Shown here piece after piece: positions 26,773 to 36,135 of a stretch of DNA of 64,000 nucleotides. Position 1 is the stretch's first letter, and each line of letters opens with the position of its first letter. The translations under genes were made by a program, and so were the position numbers. The stretch lies in contig NZ_CP042910.1 of assembly GCF_008298035.1 (NCBI RefSeq), forward strand, positions 5,657,001-5,721,000. The letters are read 5' to 3'. The notes under the pieces are model-generated. The model saw only the letters and a list, made by a program, of their open reading frames with translations, did not search any database and was not told where the DNA came from. The stretch is from Gimesia maris (lineage in GTDB: Bacteria > Planctomycetota > Planctomycetia > Planctomycetales > Planctomycetaceae).

Positions 26773-26871
26773 GAGAGCAGATTCCTGAATCAAAACGGGA
26801 GAATACAACAGGTCCGACAGCCCGATGTGTCGTAACCAGAAAGCAAAGGGTAGGCGCTCACTGTGTGAGAT

Positions 26872-28599
26872 TCAAGGAGTGCGCGTCTCAGAATGTTCGT
26901 TCTCGCCGAGTTTTTCGCGGGAATAATTCTGCAGATCGGATGTTTTAATGCGATTCATGCCGACTGAGGTATCATCCAGATCCGAGAGAACCCCCTCCTG
27001 TGACAGGCTCATGCGGACAGGCAGACGTGCGGTGAACTTGCTGCCTCGACCAAATTCGCTTTCCAGAAAGACTTCACCATCGAGCAGTTTCGAAAGTTCG
27101 CGAATGATCGATAATCCGAGACCCGTCCCTTCATAAGAACGACTCATTGTGTCCCGCGATTCAGAAGAAGATTTTCCCTGGCGGAATTTTTCGAAAATAT
27201 GTTCCTGCTCATCCAGGGGGATCCCGATGCCTGTGTCCTCAACGATGAGGTCCATGAGTTTCGGATTTTCTCCGCAGAGCCTGGCAGCGACATGGACTCT
27301 GCCACCTTCCGGCGTAAACTTGATGGCATTGGAAAGCAGGTTATTGAGAATCTGTTGTATTTTGATGGAGTCCTGAAACAGAATAGGAATCTTCGGATCA
27401 ATTTCGGAGGTCAGCTCAATATTCTTTTTATCTGCCAGTGGGAGCATGTTCCCCACCCGACGCTCAATCAGATCCGCCACGGTAATTTCGGAAAGCTGCA
27501 GTTCCATTTTTCCGCTCTCGATTTTAGCCAGATCGAGCACATCATTGATCTGGGCCAGCAGATTTTTTCCGGACATCTGAATATTGCTGACATAACGTTT
27601 CTGCTTCTCGTTGAGATCTTTGGAATTGGCGAGCAGATCACTGAAACCGAGAATACTGTTGAGCGGCGTACGCAGTTCGTGACTCATGGTCGCCAGAAAC
27701 TCGTCTTTGAGCTTGTTCATTTCATAGAGCCTGAGGTTGACCTGCGCCAGCTCGTCGACTTTGGTATCGAGGTCGGTATTGACGGTCCGCAGTTCCTCCT
27801 GCACGGTGACCAGGTGACGGAGCATGCGGTTAAATGCATAGCTCAGTTCTTCAAATTCGTCTCCCGTGCGGATGTCGGCCCGCAGATCCAGATTGCCGTG
27901 CGCAATTTCATCACTCACATCTTTCAGGTGCAATACGGGTTTTACAATCACATATCGTACAATCGCGTAAGCGGCCAGCATCGCCAGGACAGCGGTCACA
28001 AGAGCCGAAGCCAGGTTGATGGCGTTATTCCAGTTCTGTGCCTGTTCGACTTTCTGCGAGGGGAAGCGAATATTCACAATGCCGATGAGTCCGCCCAGTT
28101 CCAGATCGGGATCATCGCGGAGACGATGACAGGAGACACAGGATTCCGTCGCATGAATGGCACCGTAATACTGAAACTTGCCTTCCGTTTCATCGCGGTA
28201 GAAGATTTCGTTTTCTCCCTGCTTGATGCGTTCCAGCGCTTCATAGCCGGCGCTGTCGATGGGGCGTTCTTTGGAATCCGCATTAGATGGATTCGCTTTA
28301 AACACTGCCCAACTGTAGTCGCCGAGATCCTGGGGTTTGACAGACTGTGCGATCTTTTCAATCAGCATGCGGTACTGATCGTTCGACTCGGACCATTTCC
28401 AGTGCTTCTCCAGAATGATCGGCGCGACCAGCAGACGGGCGGAGGTTATGTTCTGATCGTTCAGAACCTGATTGTTCAACCAGGTATTCAAAGAAAAGCT
28501 GGCCGTAATTAATACGAGCAATCCGCCCCCAAACAGGTAGCGGCACTTGCGTTCGAGGTTGGTTTCCCCCAGCAGTTTTTTGAAAGCACGATAGGACAT
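26872..28599 (-). CDS. Sensor histidine kinase with c-type heme motif in its periplasmic domain
   Basis: 575 residues. A membrane helix at about 22-42 is followed by a periplasmic DUF3365/Tll0287-like domain (about 45-195), in which CVSCH (Cys154, Cys157, His158) is a covalent heme-binding motif within ATESCVSCHRLRDDP, then GLIGIVNIRFP. A second helix (about 200-222), HAMP (VKPVLHLKDVSDEIAHGN), coiled linker, HisKA (FLATMSHELRTPLNSILGF) and the ATPase domain (LLSNAIKF, VEDTGIGIP, GTGLGLSIIRELSKLLDG) follow. It probably senses redox state, a gas or light through the heme. No response regulator lies next to it, so it is an orphan kinase here. It sits between mutM and rlmB. Confidence 0.9.
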   Translation of the reverse strand: MSYRAFKKLLGETNLERKCRYLFGGGLLVLITASFSLNTWLNNQVLNDQNITSARLLVAPIILEKHWKWSESNDQYRMLIEKIAQSVKPQDLGDYSWAVFKANPSNADSKERPIDSAGYEALERIKQGENEIFYRDETEGKFQYYGAIHATESCVSCHRLRDDPDLELGGLIGIVNIRFPSQKVEQAQNWNNAINLASALVTAVLAMLAAYAIVRYVIVKPVLHLKDVSDEIAHGNLDLRADIRTGDEFEELSYAFNRMLRHLVTVQEELRTVNTDLDTKVDELAQVNLRLYEMNKLKDEFLATMSHELRTPLNSILGFSDLLANSKDLNEKQKRYVSNIQMSGKNLLAQINDVLDLAKIESGKMELQLSEITVADLIERRVGNMLPLADKKNIELTSEIDPKIPILFQDSIKIQQILNNLLSNAIKFTPEGGRVHVAARLCGENPKLMDLIVEDTGIGIPLDEQEHIFEKFRQGKSSSESRDTMSRSYEGTGLGLSIIRELSKLLDGEVFLESEFGRGSKFTARLPVRMSLSQEGVLSDLDDTSVGMNRIKTSDLQNYSREKLGENEHSETRTP

Positions 28600-28745
28600 G
28601 GATTACCAGCGGGTATGAGATCCGAAACAGATGCGGCGAAGTCGCTTTAACATCTCTCAGGTGATCTTATTCCAAAATTGTCTGTATAGAAAAGCATGAT
28701 TCGACAATTCTCACCTCAATTCAGTGAAATTAATCAGATTTCAGT

Positions 28746-29594
28746 TTACGACGGTATGATCTGACAACAAGGACAGAAAAACGTAGATCGCTGGGCCTGG
28801 ACAATCCTGACAATCTGTGCTCCCTTGCAGGACGGACAGTTTTTTTCTTCCTGACCATACACCTGATGTTGATTCTGATAGCCTCCCGACTGATTGAGAG
28901 CATTCCGATAGGTTCCATCGCCGAGTGTGGATCCTTCATAGCGAATCGCTGTTTTCAGAATCTGCTGCATGGCTTTGTGCAGCGATCTGATTTCTGCCGT
29001 CGATAATTGATCGGCGGTCCGTTCAGGATGAATACGACTCTGATGGAGCATTTCACTGGCATACAGATTACCGATTCCAGCGACCATTTTTTGATCCAGC
29101 AAGGCGACTTTGATGGCACGACTGGTTTTCGCCAAGCGCTGTTTCAATTCATTGGCTGTAATCTCAAGTGCATCGGGTCCCAGTTTCTGCGGTCCGAGGA
29201 CCAGTTCCTGTTCCTTCCGACTGAGCAGTTGAACCGTGCCCAGGCCACGGCGATCCCAGAACCAGAGTGATCGGCTGGACCGTCCTTTCTGCAAAGTCCA
29301 CTCCAGACGCAGATGACCGGTATCAGGGGGATCAGACAGTAACATCAGTCCAGTCATACGGGGTTCAATGACGAACGAATACCCATTCTCCAGATCCAGG
29401 ATCACCCGTTTTGCCCGACGTCTGACGCTGGTTACAGTTTGATTTAAAGCTTTTGTTCGAATGGATTTAATGCCTGGCTTCATGGAAATGGGCTTACACG
29501 GGCAGGGACAATTTCGAAAGTCTTTTATTTTGCGGCCTTCCACGGCCTCGCGGATGCCGCGGACCATGGTCTCTACTTCAGGCAGTTCTGGCAC
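28746..29594 (-). CDS. mutM: Formamidopyrimidine-DNA glycosylase (Fpg/MutM)
   Basis: 282 residues, normal Fpg length. The N-terminus [20 protein letters not shown] supplies the catalytic Pro (after removal of Met) and Glu. [14 protein letters not shown] contains the conserved Lys of the beta-hairpin, followed by [10 protein letters not shown] with the intercalating Met region. The helix-two-turn-helix reads [20 protein letters not shown]. The C-terminal zinc finger has four cysteines in [12 protein letters not shown]...FFCPCCQ, with the DNA-binding Arg-x-T-F/Y as QRSTFF. It excises 8-oxoguanine and nicks the abasic site. It is the first gene of a long minus-strand series and is divergent from the DUF1598 gene. 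Confidence 0.95.
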   Translation of the reverse strand: MPELPEVETMVRGIREAVEGRKIKDFRNCPCPCKPISMKPGIKSIRTKALNQTVTSVRRRAKRVILDLENGYSFVIEPRMTGLMLLSDPPDTGHLRLEWTLQKGRSSRSLWFWDRRGLGTVQLLSRKEQELVLGPQKLGPDALEITANELKQRLAKTSRAIKVALLDQKMVAGIGNLYASEMLHQSRIHPERTADQLSTAEIRSLHKAMQQILKTAIRYEGSTLGDGTYRNALNQSGGYQNQHQVYGQEEKNCPSCKGAQIVRIVQAQRSTFFCPCCQIIPS

Positions 29595-29859
29595 GATAAT
29601 ACTTTCTGTATCGATCGCAGGAATTTCAGGGTGTTACGGATTTTGAACGAAGTGTTTCTATTCTACTACTTGTAACTGTTCTTTGGATGTCAAAGCTGAG
29701 CTGAAATAGGAAGACCAAGAAATTTAAGATTATGCTTGACGTCAGGGCAAAGTTGGACGATCCTAGTACATAAAGCCCTTAAACTTCCCATCTTGCAGAA
29801 CGTACACATCCGAACTGCAAGCTTGTCCGTTAATATGTTGTGCCTATTGGAGAGCGTCC

Positions 29860-31746
29860 ATGCGCCCTAATCACCCTCGTGTCGGCTCCAGTGCTGTTTC
29901 AGTTCTGGCAACCGTTGTCTGTTTAGCTGTAGTTTTGGGAGTCACCTTTTACCTGGTGAATCCCCGGTCAGATATGACTGTGGAAAAAGCATCAGAACAG
30001 GTTCAGGTGCAGGATGAAACACCACTCGTACTGGAAAAACAGGAAACCGTTGCGGTGACTCCTGCAGCAGAAATAAAACCAGTCGCAGAAACGCCACGTG
30101 TATCACCTGAAGAACAGGTTGCCGCACATCTGTCAGCAGGGGAATTCGGACAGGCAATTGAAGTCGCTGAAACGGTGTCAAACCTGCAGGAACGAACTCT
30201 CTTACTCAGAATGGTTGTCAAAGCCCAGATGGACTCCGGTGACTTTGTCGCTGCCCTGGGAACCATCAACCGTATCCCCCTGGCTGAAGAACGCACCAAA
30301 GCCATGGGCGAACGGGCACAGGCGATGTCGCTGGCTGGTGGATCTCAGTTAGCTGACTTCACCGAGCTGATTGACCTGATTCAAACACAGACTTCAGGGG
30401 GATGGATCGACGACGGATCTGGTGAAGGTTCAATGCGACAGTTCTCCGCAGGGGTCCGCGTTGATCCTAATGGCATGCTGCACCATATCAGCAAACAGGA
30501 ACTGAAAGGCGAACTGGAAGCACTGGGAGTCAAAGCCCGTAAAGCCAGCCTGAATAAGAATGTTGCCCAGAACAGTCAGTTGCGTCTGGTTTCTTTGACC
30601 CGTCTGGAAAAAGAAGTGCAGCAGTTGATTGAAGAAGGTCGTTCTCCTGTTGAAACCATGAAAATGCTGGCGGGATTGACCAAGGTCGAATATGTCTTTG
30701 TCTACCCGGAAGATCAGGAAATCGTGATCGCCGGTCCGGCAGAAGCCTGGATTTATAATGAAGAAGGTCTGGCTGTCGGCGTAGAAAGCGGCCGTCCTGT
30801 TCTGCAACTGGATGACCTGGTGACGATCCTGCGAACATTCTCGGACAACGGTGAAGAAATCTTCGGCTGTTCCTTCGATCCACGTGCTGAAGGTCTGGCA
30901 CGCGTCAATGAATTTGTCGCTCAGTCTAATGCCCGTGGCCCGCTGAGTGCAGGTGCCGGCGTGCGAAATTACACCAGACAGCTGAAAGAAAAACTGGGAA
31001 CACAGGATATTACACTGTACGGTGTGCCTGATACATCACGTGTCGCCCGTGTCCTGATTGAAGCCGACTACCGTATGAAACTGATTGGCATCGGAAAAAT
31101 GGATGCCGGCAAAAACATCCCCAGCTACTTCGATCTGCTGGCTCAAGATAGCAATGCAAGCGGCATGAACCTCGAAGCGCTCCGCTGGTGGCTGACCATG
31201 AAATATGATTCGGTACTGCATAACCCGCAACGGACAGCATACCAGGTCGTGGGTTCTTCCGTACTCTGTCAGTCAGAGAATCAGATCGTCACTAAAGAAG
31301 GTGAACGATTACGAACGGGAAAAGCGGAGAAGCTGAACCGCGAATTCGCTGCCAACTTCACAAAGCACTATCAGGAACTGGCACAGCAGGATCTGGTTTA
31401 CGCCGACCTGCAGAACATTTTCGACTTGGCTCTGGTAGCCGCCCTGATGCGAAACGAACATCTGGCAAATCGTGCCGGCTGGGAAATGACCGCCTTTGCT
31501 GCCAATGGTGTCTATCGCCCGGCTGAATTCGAAGCAGCTCACACAGTCGACACTGTTGTCAACCACCGTGTCTACAACGGCAAAGACGTTGTCGTCCAGG
31601 TTGCCGGCGGCGTGCGGGTGGATACAAATTCGGTTGTGAAAAATCAGCAGAACCTGAAAGTCTCTCCCGAAGTCGGAGCCGTTTCCGCTCAGTCTAAAGC
31701 ACCTGCATTGCCCGTGGGTCGCTGGTGGTGGGATCTGGCCAACTAA
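29860..31746 (+). CDS. DUF1598-type exported protein
   Basis: 628 residues. The N-terminal membrane segment or signal (about 13-32, AVSVLATVVCLAVVLGVTFYL) is followed by a polar Glu/Val/Pro-rich linker (about 35-90), helical repeats to about 160 (AGEFGQAIEVAETVSNLQER), then a long conserved body: VRVDPNGMLHHISK, EYVFVYPEDQEIVIAGPAE, FGCSFDPRAEGLARV, LYGVPDTSRVARVLIEADY, MKLIGIG, ALRWWLTM and the C-terminal LPVGRWWWDLAN. This matches my knowledge of DUF1598, a family largely limited to planctomycetes; its function is unknown. The body is probably extracytoplasmic. A strong bidirectional terminator lies 27 bases after the stop. Confidence 0.72.
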   Translation: MRPNHPRVGSSAVSVLATVVCLAVVLGVTFYLVNPRSDMTVEKASEQVQVQDETPLVLEKQETVAVTPAAEIKPVAETPRVSPEEQVAAHLSAGEFGQAIEVAETVSNLQERTLLLRMVVKAQMDSGDFVAALGTINRIPLAEERTKAMGERAQAMSLAGGSQLADFTELIDLIQTQTSGGWIDDGSGEGSMRQFSAGVRVDPNGMLHHISKQELKGELEALGVKARKASLNKNVAQNSQLRLVSLTRLEKEVQQLIEEGRSPVETMKMLAGLTKVEYVFVYPEDQEIVIAGPAEAWIYNEEGLAVGVESGRPVLQLDDLVTILRTFSDNGEEIFGCSFDPRAEGLARVNEFVAQSNARGPLSAGAGVRNYTRQLKEKLGTQDITLYGVPDTSRVARVLIEADYRMKLIGIGKMDAGKNIPSYFDLLAQDSNASGMNLEALRWWLTMKYDSVLHNPQRTAYQVVGSSVLCQSENQIVTKEGERLRTGKAEKLNREFAANFTKHYQELAQQDLVYADLQNIFDLALVAALMRNEHLANRAGWEMTAFAANGVYRPAEFEAAHTVDTVVNHRVYNGKDVVVQVAGGVRVDTNSVVKNQQNLKVSPEVGAVSAQSKAPALPVGRWWWDLAN

Positions 31747-31772
31747 CCAGGTAGAAGCGAATTTGAATACTT

Positions 31773-31806
31773 AAAAACCGCAGCCTGAAATCGGGCTGCG
31801 GTTTTT
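31773..31806. terminator. Bidirectional intrinsic terminator
   Basis: A perfect 13-bp stem, AAAAACCGCAGCC / GGCTGCGGTTTTT, with an 8-base loop. The T-run on each strand serves the DUF1598 gene (plus) and the second sulfatase gene (minus), which converge here. Confidence 0.9.
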
Positions 31807-31838
31807 CTTTTGCGACACGTGCTTGATTCCCCTGAAAT

Positions 31839-33260
31839 TTACTTCACGTATCCTTTGATGCCCACCGGCTTCAGTGTCTGGGGAAAGTCTCGCGGTTCAG
31901 AATGAGCCTGCTGCATGATCTGCTGCAGATCTTTGATTTTTTCCGGATGCTGTTTCGCAAGGTTTTTCGTTTCCCCAATATCTGTACCCAGGTCGTAGAG
32001 TTCAATCGGCTGATTCATACGATTCTGTACGGCTTTCCAGTTTCCCTGGCGAATCGCACGCGAGCGAATCTTCCCCCTGGTGTATTCCCAGTAGAGGTAC
32101 TCGTGTTCTGGTTGCTTCCCTTTGCCCAGGAGGGTGGGCAAAAACGAGATGCCGTCGATATCGACACCAGAGGGAACTGTAGTCCCTGCAACCTGAGCCA
32201 GTGTGGGCAATACATCCCAGAAAGCAATCTGCAGATCAGATGTTTTTCCGGCAGCGATTTTTCCCGGCCAGTTCGCGATGAAAGGAACTCGAATGCCTCC
32301 TTCATACATCGAACCTTTATGACCGCGGAGCGGCGCATTACCGTTGAAGAAATCGGTCATCTCTTTCCAGGTTCCCCCCTGCCCGCCATTATCGGAGGTA
32401 AAAATAATCAACGTATTATCACGAATCCCCAGGTCTTCCAGCAGCGTGACGATTTCTCCCACGTGATCGTCCAGGCGGGAGACCATGCCGGCAAACGTCG
32501 TCAGACCGTCTTCCGAACCAATATAACCAGGTCGGGGATCCAGGATCTGTTTTTTGGGAAACTGACCACGATACGGCTTTTCTGACTCTTCCGGGACCAC
32601 CAGTTCCACGTGAGGAATAATGTAAGGCAGATAGGCGAAGAAGGGCTGCGCTTTATTTTTCTGGATGAAAGCTTTGGCGTCTTCATGAATCAGATCGTGA
32701 ATGTAGCGGCCGCGCTGGTTATTTTCATTTTCAGGCAGCATGAGTCTGTGCTCATTATTCCAGATCCAGAAGGGATAATAGAAGTGGGCGTGTACCTGCA
32801 GCAGTTGCCCTGTGAAATCATCAAAGCCCTGCTGTCCGGGTCGGCCAGGTGTTCCTTCATAACCCAGGCCCCATTTGCCGAACGCACCCGTAGCATAGCC
32901 GGCGATTTTGAGTACTTCGGCAACGGTCGTGTCTTCTTCATACAACAACTGGTTCAGGTCGTTGGCACGCACGGCGGTATGCCCGGTGTGTTGTCCTGTC
33001 ATCAATACACTGCGTGAAGGCTGACAGACCATCGAACCGGCATAAGCCTGCGTGAATTTCATACCTTCTGCAGCCAGCTTGTCGATATGCGGTGTTTTGA
33101 TTTTTTTCTGACCGTAGCAACCAAGTTCCGCGTAGCCTAAATCGTCGGCCATGATGAAAATAATATTCGGTTTCTGTTTCTCTGTCGCTTCCAGTCTGAC
33201 GGAAGCAAGGAGGTTCATACTGCATATGACTGTCAAAATTAATAAGAGTTGTCGAAACAT
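31839..33260 (-). CDS. Secreted sulfatase (type I) with canonical CxPSR site
   Basis: 473 residues with a signal peptide (about 1-26, LLLILTVICSMNLLASVRLE). Sulfatase signatures: FIMADDLGYAELGCYGQKKI (metal Asp pair) near residue 35, CQPSRSVLMTGQHTGHT with the formylglycine cysteine near residue 84, GAFGKWGLGYEG, DNGGQGGTWK near 300 and the substrate-pocket HKGSMYEGGIRVPFIANW with Lys/His. It cleaves sulfate esters outside the cytoplasm. Unlike the sulfatase at 4.5-6.1 kb, its maturation motif follows the CxPxR consensus. It is separated from glgC by a 500-base hairpin-rich region and ends at the bidirectional terminator. Confidence 0.92.
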   Translation of the reverse strand: MFRQLLLILTVICSMNLLASVRLEATEKQKPNIIFIMADDLGYAELGCYGQKKIKTPHIDKLAAEGMKFTQAYAGSMVCQPSRSVLMTGQHTGHTAVRANDLNQLLYEEDTTVAEVLKIAGYATGAFGKWGLGYEGTPGRPGQQGFDDFTGQLLQVHAHFYYPFWIWNNEHRLMLPENENNQRGRYIHDLIHEDAKAFIQKNKAQPFFAYLPYIIPHVELVVPEESEKPYRGQFPKKQILDPRPGYIGSEDGLTTFAGMVSRLDDHVGEIVTLLEDLGIRDNTLIIFTSDNGGQGGTWKEMTDFFNGNAPLRGHKGSMYEGGIRVPFIANWPGKIAAGKTSDLQIAFWDVLPTLAQVAGTTVPSGVDIDGISFLPTLLGKGKQPEHEYLYWEYTRGKIRSRAIRQGNWKAVQNRMNQPIELYDLGTDIGETKNLAKQHPEKIKDLQQIMQQAHSEPRDFPQTLKPVGIKGYVK

Positions 33261-33540
33261 GATGCCAGATCCTTTCGAAGTTTTTGATTCCCTGTTTTTT
33301 TGAAATATTTACACGCTGAATTTGTATTCAGAATGCTTTTTAAAAAATCGTTTGAGATTGGTATTGACCGATTCAAAATGACTTTCTATTCTCCCCGCAC
33401 CATTGGCGTTCACGCTGATTTTGAAAACATCAAACAGACCATTCCTGATAACATCACACCTCAGAATGACCGTTATCAATCCCTTTTTCAACCTTCAATA
33501 ATACACTGGTGTCCGCTGAGCGATTTCATTCACTCAGTGG

Positions 33541-33587
33541 AAAGATCGAATGCCAAAGGCACGGATGCTGTGGCATCGATCTTTTTT
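33541..33587 (+). terminator. Orphan intrinsic terminator-like hairpin
   Basis: AAGATCGAATGCCA pairs with TGGCATCGATCTT (one bulged A) around a 15-base loop and is followed by a run of six T. Directly before it is a second stem, CCGCTGAG / CTCAGTGG (33513-33540, one G-T pair). No plus-strand gene ends here; a small RNA from about 33300-33540 would explain it. Confidence 0.5.
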
Positions 33588-33657
33588 GAAGCGACTAAAA
33601 TGGAGTGTCCTTTGAGGCGTGTCTGTCAGGCATGAAAAATAATGGCGTACAATCGCC

Positions 33658-33713
33658 TCCCGGAAGTAGTACAAGTCCTTCCCCCCCCTGGGCTACTGCT
33701 TCCGGGAATTTTT
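33658..33713 (+). terminator. Second orphan terminator-like hairpin
   Basis: TCCCGGAA pairs with TTCCGGGA, extended after a three-base bulge by GTAG/CTAC, and is followed by ATTTTT. The loop contains a run of eight C. On the minus strand it lies in the glgC 3' region but lacks a T-tract in that direction. Confidence 0.45.
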
Positions 33714-33766
33714 ATGCGCCGCGCCTGATACCGGCGCGACACTGGTACCAGGCGAAACGCAGGCGG

Positions 33767-35008
33767 TCAGGATTCAACCCGCGCGGGGAACCCGTCCATT
33801 TTCCCGATGACCACGATACCGGATTCAGAAACGGCAAAACCGCGACTTTTATCCGCTTCCAGGTCATAGCCGATCTCACAGCCTTTGGGGATGGATACAC
33901 CTTTATCAATAATTGCATTGCGAATCTTTGCATGCCGACCCACATTCACGCCCGAGAACAGAATCGAATTATCGACTTCTGCCCAGCTGTTAACGCGTAC
34001 GTTGGAGGAAATGATCGACTGGCTGACGCGACCACCTGAGATAATCGAGCCCGCACAGACCATACTGTCGACGGCCTGACCCACGCGTGGTTTATTGCCT
34101 TCACTCTGGGCAAAGACAAACTTGGGTGGTGGATCGGGTGGCTGATAGGAACGAATGGGCCAGGTATTATCGTACAGGTTTAACTGCGGGTGTACGGAGA
34201 CCAGATCCATATTCGCTTCATAATACGCGTCGATCGTTCCGACATCGCGCCAGTAATAACCGTCGCCTGTATTTTTATCCTGGAAGGGATACGCGCGAAT
34301 CAGGTGGTCGTCGATGATCGACGGAATAATATTCTTGCCGAAGTCATGTGAACTGTCGAGCTGAGTCGCATCATAACACAATCGTTCAAACAGGAAATTC
34401 GTATTGAAAACATAGATGCCCATCGAAGCCAGGCTTTTATCGGGATGGTTGGGCATGGGAGCGGGATTGGCCGGCTTTTCTTCGAACTTGACCACGCGCA
34501 TATCTTCATCGACGCCCATCACACCAAACTGCGTGGCTTCGTCACGATCTACGGGAATGCAGCCAATGGTGACTTCCGCGCCGGATTCCTTATGATCGCG
34601 AATCAGTTTGGAATAATCCATTTTATAAATATGATCGCCGGAAAGGATCAGGATGTGTTCCGAGCGGGCCCGTTCGATGGTGTAGATATTCTGATAGACG
34701 GCGTCGGCGGTTCCCTGGTACCACTGTTCGTCGATACGCTGCTGAGGAGGTAGAACGTCGATGAATTCATTCAACTCCCGACAGAGGAACCGCCAGCCCA
34801 GATTGATATGCCGATCGAGACTGGCTGCTTTATACTGGGTCAGAATCAGGATCCGACGCAGCCCGCTGTTGATGCAGTTCGAAAGTGTAAAATCGATGAT
34901 GCGATAACCGCCTCCAAACGGTACAGCGGGTTTTGCTCGATCCCTGGTAAGCGGTTCCAGACGTGATCCCTTACCACCGGCCAGAACCAAGGCCAACACA
35001 TTTCGCAT
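33767..35008 (-). CDS. glgC: Glucose-1-phosphate adenylyltransferase (ADP-glucose pyrophosphorylase)
   Basis: 413 residues from ATG 35008, which has AGGAAGGA seven bases upstream; the frame extends nine codons further back without a good site. Nucleotidyltransferase motifs: VLAGGKGSRLEPLTRDRAKP at the start, GGGYRIIDFTLSNCINSG, WYQGTADAVYQN, ILSGDHIYKMDY and the conserved KFEEKPANP. The C-terminal left-handed beta-helix (VDSMVCAGSIISGGRVSQSI, NVGRHAKIRNAIIDKGVSIP) is typical of GlgC. It makes ADP-glucose for GlgA, the first committed step of glycogen synthesis, and is usually allosterically controlled. It stands alone, 15 kb from glgA. Confidence 0.95.
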   Translation of the reverse strand: MRNVLALVLAGGKGSRLEPLTRDRAKPAVPFGGGYRIIDFTLSNCINSGLRRILILTQYKAASLDRHINLGWRFLCRELNEFIDVLPPQQRIDEQWYQGTADAVYQNIYTIERARSEHILILSGDHIYKMDYSKLIRDHKESGAEVTIGCIPVDRDEATQFGVMGVDEDMRVVKFEEKPANPAPMPNHPDKSLASMGIYVFNTNFLFERLCYDATQLDSSHDFGKNIIPSIIDDHLIRAYPFQDKNTGDGYYWRDVGTIDAYYEANMDLVSVHPQLNLYDNTWPIRSYQPPDPPPKFVFAQSEGNKPRVGQAVDSMVCAGSIISGGRVSQSIISSNVRVNSWAEVDNSILFSGVNVGRHAKIRNAIIDKGVSIPKGCEIGYDLEADKSRGFAVSESGIVVIGKMDGFPARVES

Positions 35009-35419
35009 AATTGTTCCTTCCTCAGCATGGAACAAGGCCCAGGCGGGCTCATTCCCTGATCCATCAATGTATTCGAATAGAGGTTTTTAAAGCGCTTCAT
35101 TGAACGGTTCGGACAAACCACATTCACAGACTGCCCGTGAAGGTTTTATTCCCTGCGATATGAGTTGTGCGAACGCTCTCCGTATGTTGTAGCATGCTCC
35201 GACGATGAAAGGAATTCAAAAAACAGTGTTTTGGGTAAGATCTGTTTTCTTAGTCTTCCTGACTGTGTCAGTTTGGCAGGACTGTCGTCATCCACGGTTT
35301 TGTTCATTCCAAATTATTGAAGTTCCTATAGTTTTGTAGCTTGCGACTTCTCTCGTTTGCTGGTTCATTTTATAATTTGCGGCATAAGCCTCTCACCTTC
35401 CAGACTGGAGAAAACAGCC
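35009..35419. other. Divergent gene-free stretch between glgC and a methyltransferase gene
   Basis: Holds the promoters of both genes. The frame of the methyltransferase extends back to 35357, but ATG 35420 has GGAG at proper spacing. A TATAGT at about 35329 could serve the plus strand, but its -35 is unclear. No other feature is seen. Confidence 0.45.
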
Positions 35420-36082
35420 ATGAGCACCACCGACGAAAAACAGACAAAATCGTTTTATGACCGTATCAGCCATTCCTATGATATGATCGCTGATTCCAAC
35501 GAGCATGTGGCCCGGGAAAAAGGGCTGACGGCGCTGGCGATTCAAGAGGGGGAATCAGTTCTGGAAATTGGTTATGGTACGGGACATTCACTGGTAGCGC
35601 TGGCGGAAGCTGTCGGGGCGGCGGGCAAGGTGAGCGGCGTGGATATTTCAGACGGCATGAAAACCGTCTCGGAAAAACGGGTCGCTGAAGCCGGCCTGGC
35701 AGATCGTGTGGAGTTGATGGTCGCCAATACACCTCCCCTCCCCTTTGCAGAGGGAAGTTTTGACGTTGTTTCTATGAGCTTTACCCTGGAACTGTTTCCG
35801 CTGGAAACCATCCCCGCAGTGCTGTCCGAAATCAAGCGGGTGCTGAAGCCGGGGGGCCGTCTGGGTGTCGTCTGCATGGCACTACCCAAAGAGGGGGAAA
35901 AAGACAGTTTCCTGGAAAAAACCTACAAATGGATGCACCAGCACTTCCCACACATTGTCGACTGTCAGCCCATCAATGCGACCGGTTTACTGCAGGAGGC
36001 CGGCTTTTCGCTTCAGGTAGATGACACCATGGAAATCTGGACGATGCCTGTCTCAGTGCTGGTAGGCATAACTCCCGCCTGA
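35420..36082 (+). CDS. Class I SAM-dependent methyltransferase (UbiE/Methyltransf_11 type)
   Basis: 220 residues from ATG 35420. Motif I is VLEIGYGTGHSLVALAEAVG (Gly-rich SAM loop), followed by VSGVDISDGM (acidic residue for the SAM ribose), then motif post-I NTPPLPFAEGSFDVVSMSFT and motif II LKPGGRLGVVCMAL. The N-terminus SFYDRISHSYDMIAD resembles UbiE/menaquinone-biosynthesis methyltransferases, and the C-terminus is short. It is soluble and cytoplasmic. It methylates a small molecule, possibly a lipid or quinone-like compound; the substrate is not decided. The amino-acid permease gene begins 54 bases downstream. Confidence 0.85.
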   Translation: MSTTDEKQTKSFYDRISHSYDMIADSNEHVAREKGLTALAIQEGESVLEIGYGTGHSLVALAEAVGAAGKVSGVDISDGMKTVSEKRVAEAGLADRVELMVANTPPLPFAEGSFDVVSMSFTLELFPLETIPAVLSEIKRVLKPGGRLGVVCMALPKEGEKDSFLEKTYKWMHQHFPHIVDCQPINATGLLQEAGFSLQVDDTMEIWTMPVSVLVGITPA

Positions 36083-36135
36083 TCCATCGTCAATTTCCGC
36101 TTTTCAATCCAGCTGGACAGGGGACAGCAATTCGC

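Larger units (their letters stand above)
33261..33766. other. Hairpin-rich gene-free stretch between glgC and the sulfatase gene
   Basis: Both neighbours are on the minus strand, yet three hairpins here (33513-33540, 33541-33587, 33658-33713) have T-tracts only in the plus orientation, with no plus-strand gene in front of them. A plus frame at 33300-33635 runs through the hairpins and has no ribosome binding site. The first 250 bases are AT-rich and may hold the sulfatase promoter. Confidence 0.55.

Noticed and set aside
27199-28512. 437-codon plus-strand open frame
   Set aside because: Antisense shadow of the heme-motif histidine kinase, which has unmistakable kinase motifs on the minus strand.
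33300-33635. 111-codon plus-strand frame
   Set aside because: Crosses two strong hairpins, with no ribosome binding site. A non-coding transcript explains the hairpins better.
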